A stretch of 64,000 bases of DNA from Chromobacterium alkanivorans (lineage in GTDB: Bacteria; Pseudomonadota; Gammaproteobacteria; Burkholderiales; Chromobacteriaceae). The notes beneath the pieces were generated by a model. It was not told the origin of the DNA, ran no database searches, and saw nothing but the letters and a program-made list of their open reading frames with translations. The stretch's first letter is position 1. Every line of letters begins with the position of its first letter. The translations under genes and the position numbers were made by a program. This document shows, piece by piece, positions 60,522 through 64,000 of this stretch. The stretch lies in assembly GCF_016937655.1 (NCBI RefSeq), contig NZ_JAFHKL010000003.1, positions 411,798 through 475,797 on the forward strand, in the 5' to 3' direction.

Positions 60522-61919
60522 TCAGCAACTCACTTCCGCATTCTTCCGCGCATAGAACCACCAGCACAAGGCGATGCAACTGAGATAAAACACGATGAAG
60601 CACAGCAAGGCCGGCTCCGCGCCGCCGGTCGCCTTCATCGAGGCGCCGAAGCTCTGCGGAATGAAATAGCCGCCATAGGCGCCGATGGCGCTGATGAAGC
60701 CGCCTGCCGCGGCCGACTCCTTGACCCCGTCCGCCTCGGCCTGCTTGCGCGCCTCTTCGCCGCGGCCGGCCGCCGCGCGCAGCCGCCCCGTGGTGAAGAT
60801 GGTCGGAATCATCCGATAAGTCGAACCATTGCCCACGCCTGCCATGGTGAACAGCAGCAGGAACATCGCGAAGAAACCGGCAAAGCTGCCGCCGCTCAAT
60901 TGTCCGGCCGCGTCATGCGCCGGCAGGAAGTGCAGCACGCCCACCACCGCCAGGGCCATCACCGCGAACACCCACAAAGTCACCCGCGCGCCGCCGAGCT
61001 TGTCGGAAATCACGCCGCCGATCGGGCGCACCAGCGCACCAAGCAGGGGGCCGATAAAAGCGAACTTGGCCACCGGCACATCCGGGAATTGGGTCTTGGT
61101 CAACAAGGCGAAAGCGCCGGCAAAACCGATGAAGCTGCCGAAAGTGCCGATGTAGAGCCAGCACATCAGCCAATTATGCTTGCGACGGAAAATCACCGCC
61201 TGCTCGGTGAAGGAAGCCTTGGCGTCCGCCAGGTCGTTCATGCCGAACCAGGCCGCCACCGTGGCCACAATAATGAAGGGCACCCAGACAAAGCCGGCGT
61301 TCTGCAACCACAGGCTCTTCTCCACCCCGTCTTTAACATAATGTTGCGCATCGCCGCCAAAGGCGCCGAACATGCCGCCGGTCACCACCAGCGGAATCAC
61401 GAACTGGGCCAAGGACACCCCGAGGTTGCCGAAGCCGGCGTTCAAGCCGTTGGCCGCGCCCTTCTGCGCCTTGGGGAAAAAGTAAGCGATATTGGCCATC
61501 GAGCTGGCGAAATTGCCGCTGCCCAGGCCGCAAAGCAAGGCGATCGCCAGCATCACCGGATAGGACGTCGTGGGATCCTGCACCGCAAAGCCCAACCACA
61601 AAGCCGGGATCAACAACGAGGCGGTGGACAAGGTGGTCCATTTGCGGCCGCCGACAATCGACGGCATGAAGGAGTAAAAAATGCGCAAGGTCGCGCCGGA
61701 CAGCGCGGGCAAGGCCGTCAGCAAAAACAGCTGATCCTTGGTGTAATTAAAGCCCGCGTTCGGCAGGTTCAGCGTTACCACGCTCCACAATACCGAGATG
61801 ACGAAAGCCAGCGTCAGACACGGAATCGAAATCCACAAATTGCGCCGCGCAATGCTCTGGCCTTCCCGCTGCCAGAACTCGGCGCTTTCCGGCTCCCACC
61901 GTTTGATGACATAAGACAT
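60522..61919 (-). CDS. narK: NarK-type nitrate/nitrite transporter (NarK2-like)
   Basis: A 465-residue major facilitator with about 12 membrane segments. The NarK group's nitrate signature appears as GSGNFASSMANIAYFFPKAQKGAANGLNAGFGNLGVSLAQ (central region, in parts) and GPLLGALVRPIGGVISDKLGGARVTLWVF. A cytoplasmic insertion (RLRAAAGRGEEARKQAEADGVKESAAAGG, about 385-413) between the last helices is seen in NarK2/NarU-type nitrate/nitrite exchangers. It follows a second narK-like gene by 98 bp on the same strand. Confidence 0.88.
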   Translation of the reverse strand: MSYVIKRWEPESAEFWQREGQSIARRNLWISIPCLTLAFVISVLWSVVTLNLPNAGFNYTKDQLFLLTALPALSGATLRIFYSFMPSIVGGRKWTTLSTASLLIPALWLGFAVQDPTTSYPVMLAIALLCGLGSGNFASSMANIAYFFPKAQKGAANGLNAGFGNLGVSLAQFVIPLVVTGGMFGAFGGDAQHYVKDGVEKSLWLQNAGFVWVPFIIVATVAAWFGMNDLADAKASFTEQAVIFRRKHNWLMCWLYIGTFGSFIGFAGAFALLTKTQFPDVPVAKFAFIGPLLGALVRPIGGVISDKLGGARVTLWVFAVMALAVVGVLHFLPAHDAAGQLSGGSFAGFFAMFLLLFTMAGVGNGSTYRMIPTIFTTGRLRAAAGRGEEARKQAEADGVKESAAAGGFISAIGAYGGYFIPQSFGASMKATGGAEPALLCFIVFYLSCIALCWWFYARKNAEVSC

Positions 61920-62017
61920 GACTCAACCCTCCCCGTCGGCCCGGGTCATGGCCGGACCGGCGCTATTTGACAATCTTTTAACGGCGGCGCTTAAACGCGC
62001 CGCCATGCAACTCAAAC

Positions 62018-63271
62018 TCAGCGGCTGGCGGCGGCCGCCAGGCGCAAACGCTGCTCGGCCACCGGTTTGAACGAGTAATGCATCCAGACCAGGCTGACGC
62101 AAACCGTGCCGTACAGCAGCATGAAGCAACTGGAACGCACCCCGGCCAGATCCACCAGCGCGCCGAACAGAATCGGCAACACAAAGCCCGCCAGGCCGCC
62201 GGCCAAACCCACCACGCCGGACACCGCGCCGATGTTGTCGGGAAAATCATTGGCGATGAACTTGAACACCGAAGCCTTGCCCACCGCCATCGCCACGCCG
62301 GCGATGAACAAAACCATGGTGAACAACACCGAGTTCAAACCGATATGCAGGCTCCACGGCCCCTTGACGGTGGCCACCACCATCTCGGTTTGCGGATAAG
62401 ACAGAATGAAGAAGCAAACCCATAGCACCCACATCACCCACCACGTGGTGCGATACGCGCCGAAACGGTCCGACATCCAGCCGCCGATCGCGCGCAATAC
62501 GCCGCCGGGCAAGGAAAAACAGGCGGCGAGAAAAGCAGCGGTTTTCATATCAAAGCCGTACTCGCCGACAAAATACTTGGTCAGCCACAAGGACAAGCCC
62601 ACGTAGCCGCCAAACACCACCGAGTAATACTGCGAGTAGCGCCACACCCTCGGGTCGCGCATCACCCTAAGTTGATCGATGAAACGCTGGCCGCCGCCGC
62701 TCAAATGCGCCGGATTGTGATGGCTGCAAAACCAGAACAGCAGCGCCGTGGCCAGCATCACCCCGGCGTAAACCTGGGGCACCAGCGTCCAGCCGCCTAG
62801 CGCGATCAAGGCCGGCGCCACGAATTTGTTCACCGCCGCGCCGGAATTGCCCGCCCCGAACACCCCCATCGCCATCCCCTGATGCCGCGCGTCGAACCAG
62901 CGCGCCACATAGGGCGTGCCCACCGAAAAACTGCCGCCGGCCAAGCCGATGAATAGACCGATCAGCAGGAAATGCCAGTATTGGGAGGCGTACTCCATCA
63001 GATAAATCGGCAGCACCGCGCTCAGCATCAAACAGAACAAGACAATGCGGCCGCCGTAGCGGTCGGTCCAGATGCCCAGCGGCACTCGCACCAACGAGCC
63101 GGACAAGACCGGCATCGCCACCAGAATGCCGAACTCGGTTTCGTTCAGACCCAGTTGCTGCTTCACCGGAATGCCCACCACGCCCATCATCATCCACACC
63201 ATGAAACAGACGGTGAAAGCAAAAGTGCTGACGGCCAGCACCGAGTACTGCTTATACGCCGCGGATGTCAT
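62018..63271 (-). CDS. NarK1-type nitrate transporter
   Basis: A 417-residue major facilitator of the NarK family. The N-terminal VCFMVWMMMGVVGIPVKQQLGL and GTPYVARWFDARHQGMAMGVFGAGNSGAAVNKFVAPALIALGG (in parts) are characteristic of the NarK1 (proton-nitrate symport) type, and AFLAACFSLPGGVLRAIGGWMSDRFGAYRTTWWVM follows in the C-terminal half. It is the first gene of a narK1-narK2 pair, as in denitrifiers with fused or adjacent transporters. No nitrate reductase genes are present in this window; they may lie beyond it. Confidence 0.85.
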   Translation of the reverse strand: MTSAAYKQYSVLAVSTFAFTVCFMVWMMMGVVGIPVKQQLGLNETEFGILVAMPVLSGSLVRVPLGIWTDRYGGRIVLFCLMLSAVLPIYLMEYASQYWHFLLIGLFIGLAGGSFSVGTPYVARWFDARHQGMAMGVFGAGNSGAAVNKFVAPALIALGGWTLVPQVYAGVMLATALLFWFCSHHNPAHLSGGGQRFIDQLRVMRDPRVWRYSQYYSVVFGGYVGLSLWLTKYFVGEYGFDMKTAAFLAACFSLPGGVLRAIGGWMSDRFGAYRTTWWVMWVLWVCFFILSYPQTEMVVATVKGPWSLHIGLNSVLFTMVLFIAGVAMAVGKASVFKFIANDFPDNIGAVSGVVGLAGGLAGFVLPILFGALVDLAGVRSSCFMLLYGTVCVSLVWMHYSFKPVAEQRLRLAAAASR

Positions 63272-63540
63272 CTTTCCTCCCTCTGCGGCCAGGCGGCCGG
63301 CCAGTCCAACTCCATACTCACACCTTACTGCCCGCGCGCCGGGAAACCCATTCTCCAGACGTGGGCAAGGACAAAGAAAAACGATCTAATCGAGATAGTT
63401 CTTTTGGGTGGTATTCGAGAGAGGAGCTAGGGGCCAAAGGGGAGGAAGGCGGCGGAACGGCTCTACTTTGCGCCAATGCAAGTTACAGCCCCGGCGACAT
63501 TGGCTAAGATAGGCGCATTGCCAACAAGGGAGCCTCCCCC

Positions 63541-63858
63541 ATGAATGCCGCCAAGAAAATCCGCCGTTTCATAGAAGAAGGACACGACCCGCAGCAGATG
63601 CAGGTGCTCAAGGAATTGGCGACCGCCTTGGAAATGGGCCGCTCCTTCGACCTCAGCCTGCTCTACGACATCGACATGCGTTATTTCGACGTCGCCATCG
63701 ACCTGCTGAAAGACTGGCGTTTCGATCACCACATCGCCTCGCGCAGCAAGCTGCTGGAGCAGTTGCTGACCGAGATCGCGCCGGAGAAACAGGCGAAAGC
63801 GTCGGAAAGTCCTGCGGACAAGCCGGCGGCAAGCAAGGCCGCAAAACCTAAAAAATAA
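63541..63858 (+). CDS. Small hypothetical protein with charged tail
   Basis: A 105-residue cytoplasmic protein that I do not recognise. The first 80 residues are predicted helical (KKIRRFIEEGHDPQQMQVLKELATALE then SFDLSLLYDIDMRYFDVAIDLLKDWRFDHH, in order). The C terminus from about 82 is a low-complexity Lys/Ala/Ser/Pro tail (KASESPADKPAASKAAKPKK) that is probably disordered and may bind nucleic acid or phospholipid. The ribosome site AAGGGAG precedes the ATG. It is divergent from narK1. A strong terminator follows. Confidence 0.7.
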   Translation: MNAAKKIRRFIEEGHDPQQMQVLKELATALEMGRSFDLSLLYDIDMRYFDVAIDLLKDWRFDHHIASRSKLLEQLLTEIAPEKQAKASESPADKPAASKAAKPKK

Positions 63859-63864
63859 ACAGAC

Positions 63865-63916
63865 AACGGCGATGCCGCCTGGCGTTTATCAATAAACGCC
63901 AGGCGGCATCGCCGTT
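63865..63916 (+). terminator. Long perfect-hairpin terminator
   Basis: A perfect 25-bp inverted repeat: 63865-63889 pairs with 63892-63916, with only CA between the arms. A short T tract (TTTTG) follows. It lies seven bases after the small hypothetical gene's stop codon. Confidence 0.75.
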
Positions 63917-63950
63917 TTGTCTTGCTGTTCCGAACGCGGCCGCGGACGCA

Positions 63951-63980
63951 ACAAAGCCTCCCATAGGGAGGCTTCTTTGT
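63951..63980. terminator. Second terminator hairpin near the right edge
   Basis: AAGCCTCCC (63954-63962) and GGGAGGCTT (63966-63974) form a 9-bp stem within a longer inverted ACAAAG / CTTTGT. It probably ends a gene that lies beyond the right edge on the minus strand, but it can act in both directions. Confidence 0.65.
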
Positions 63981-64000
63981 TCCGGCGCCGTCCGGCGGCG

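Noticed and set aside
63272..63420. FNR box upstream of the narK1-type gene
   Set aside because: The best candidate around TCGATTAGATCG has the wrong spacing and mismatches to TTGAT-N4-ATCAA.

Overview
The window is GC-rich chromosomal DNA (most genes strongly prefer G or C in third positions) with densely packed bacterial genes. Gene content suggests a betaproteobacterium of the Neisseriales, most like Chromobacterium: a complete liu leucine/isovalerate operon with a MerR-type LiuR, tandem narK genes, a YpdA/YpdB-type pyruvate-sensing pair, two-partner secretion, and many lineage-specific intergenic repeats. The genus is an inference from gene families, not proven. No insertion sequence, integrase, CRISPR array or rRNA operon is visible.

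Left part (0-9.5 kb): the start of an acyl-CoA synthetase gene diverges from liuR. Then come a nitroreductase, an EamA-type exporter gene broken by a frameshift and divergent from a MarR regulator with three identical palindromic operators, a LytS/LytTR two-component system (ypdAB), a kinase-like gene of lower GC content, and a YhjX-like MFS transporter with a direct repeat upstream that matches the YpdB-type recognition pattern. A repeat-rich intergenic stretch follows, with a cloverleaf-like RNA resembling the phage C4 antisense RNA and an unrecognised gene.

Catabolic block (9.5-19.6 kb): a YaiI-family gene, then liuA-liuB-liuC-liuD, a GyrI-like gene, liuE, and acetoacetyl-CoA synthetase. 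LiuR-type promoters with a 19-bp spacer precede both liuR and liuA, so leucine-derived isovaleryl-CoA should be taken to acetyl-CoA and acetoacetate, and the latter activated by AacS.

Housekeeping and mixed region (19.6-32.4 kb): a PMT-family glycosyltransferase and a second glycosyltransferase-like gene, rpmE, cysS, a UPF0149 gene, uppP, a Nudix gene with an interesting leader, a membrane protein, purU, folD, a tRNA cluster (Pro, Arg, His, His), a GntR/FCD regulator and two tandem pirins.

Surface and amino-acid region (32.4-49.7 kb): a two-partner secretion system (large FHA-like exoprotein and its TpsB transporter) with a Fur-box-like site upstream, the D-alanine catabolic pair dadA-alr divergent from an Lrp-type regulator, a soluble chemoreceptor, a YbaK deacylase, trpS, and a run of small housekeeping genes (M50 protease, YciO, PHP/RNase AM, a short oxidoreductase-like protein, S4 protein, NadR-like kinase). 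The gaps around the last of these hold a repeated module containing DnaA-box-like sequences.

Right part (49.7-64 kb): asparaginase, a PhnR-type regulator divergent from a four-gene ABC importer that is probably for 2-aminoethylphosphonate, a NIT-domain chemoreceptor, a sodium-dependent transporter, a PAS protein with a degenerate GGDEF domain, a narK1-narK2-type nitrate/nitrite transporter pair, and a small hypothetical gene followed by strong terminator hairpins.
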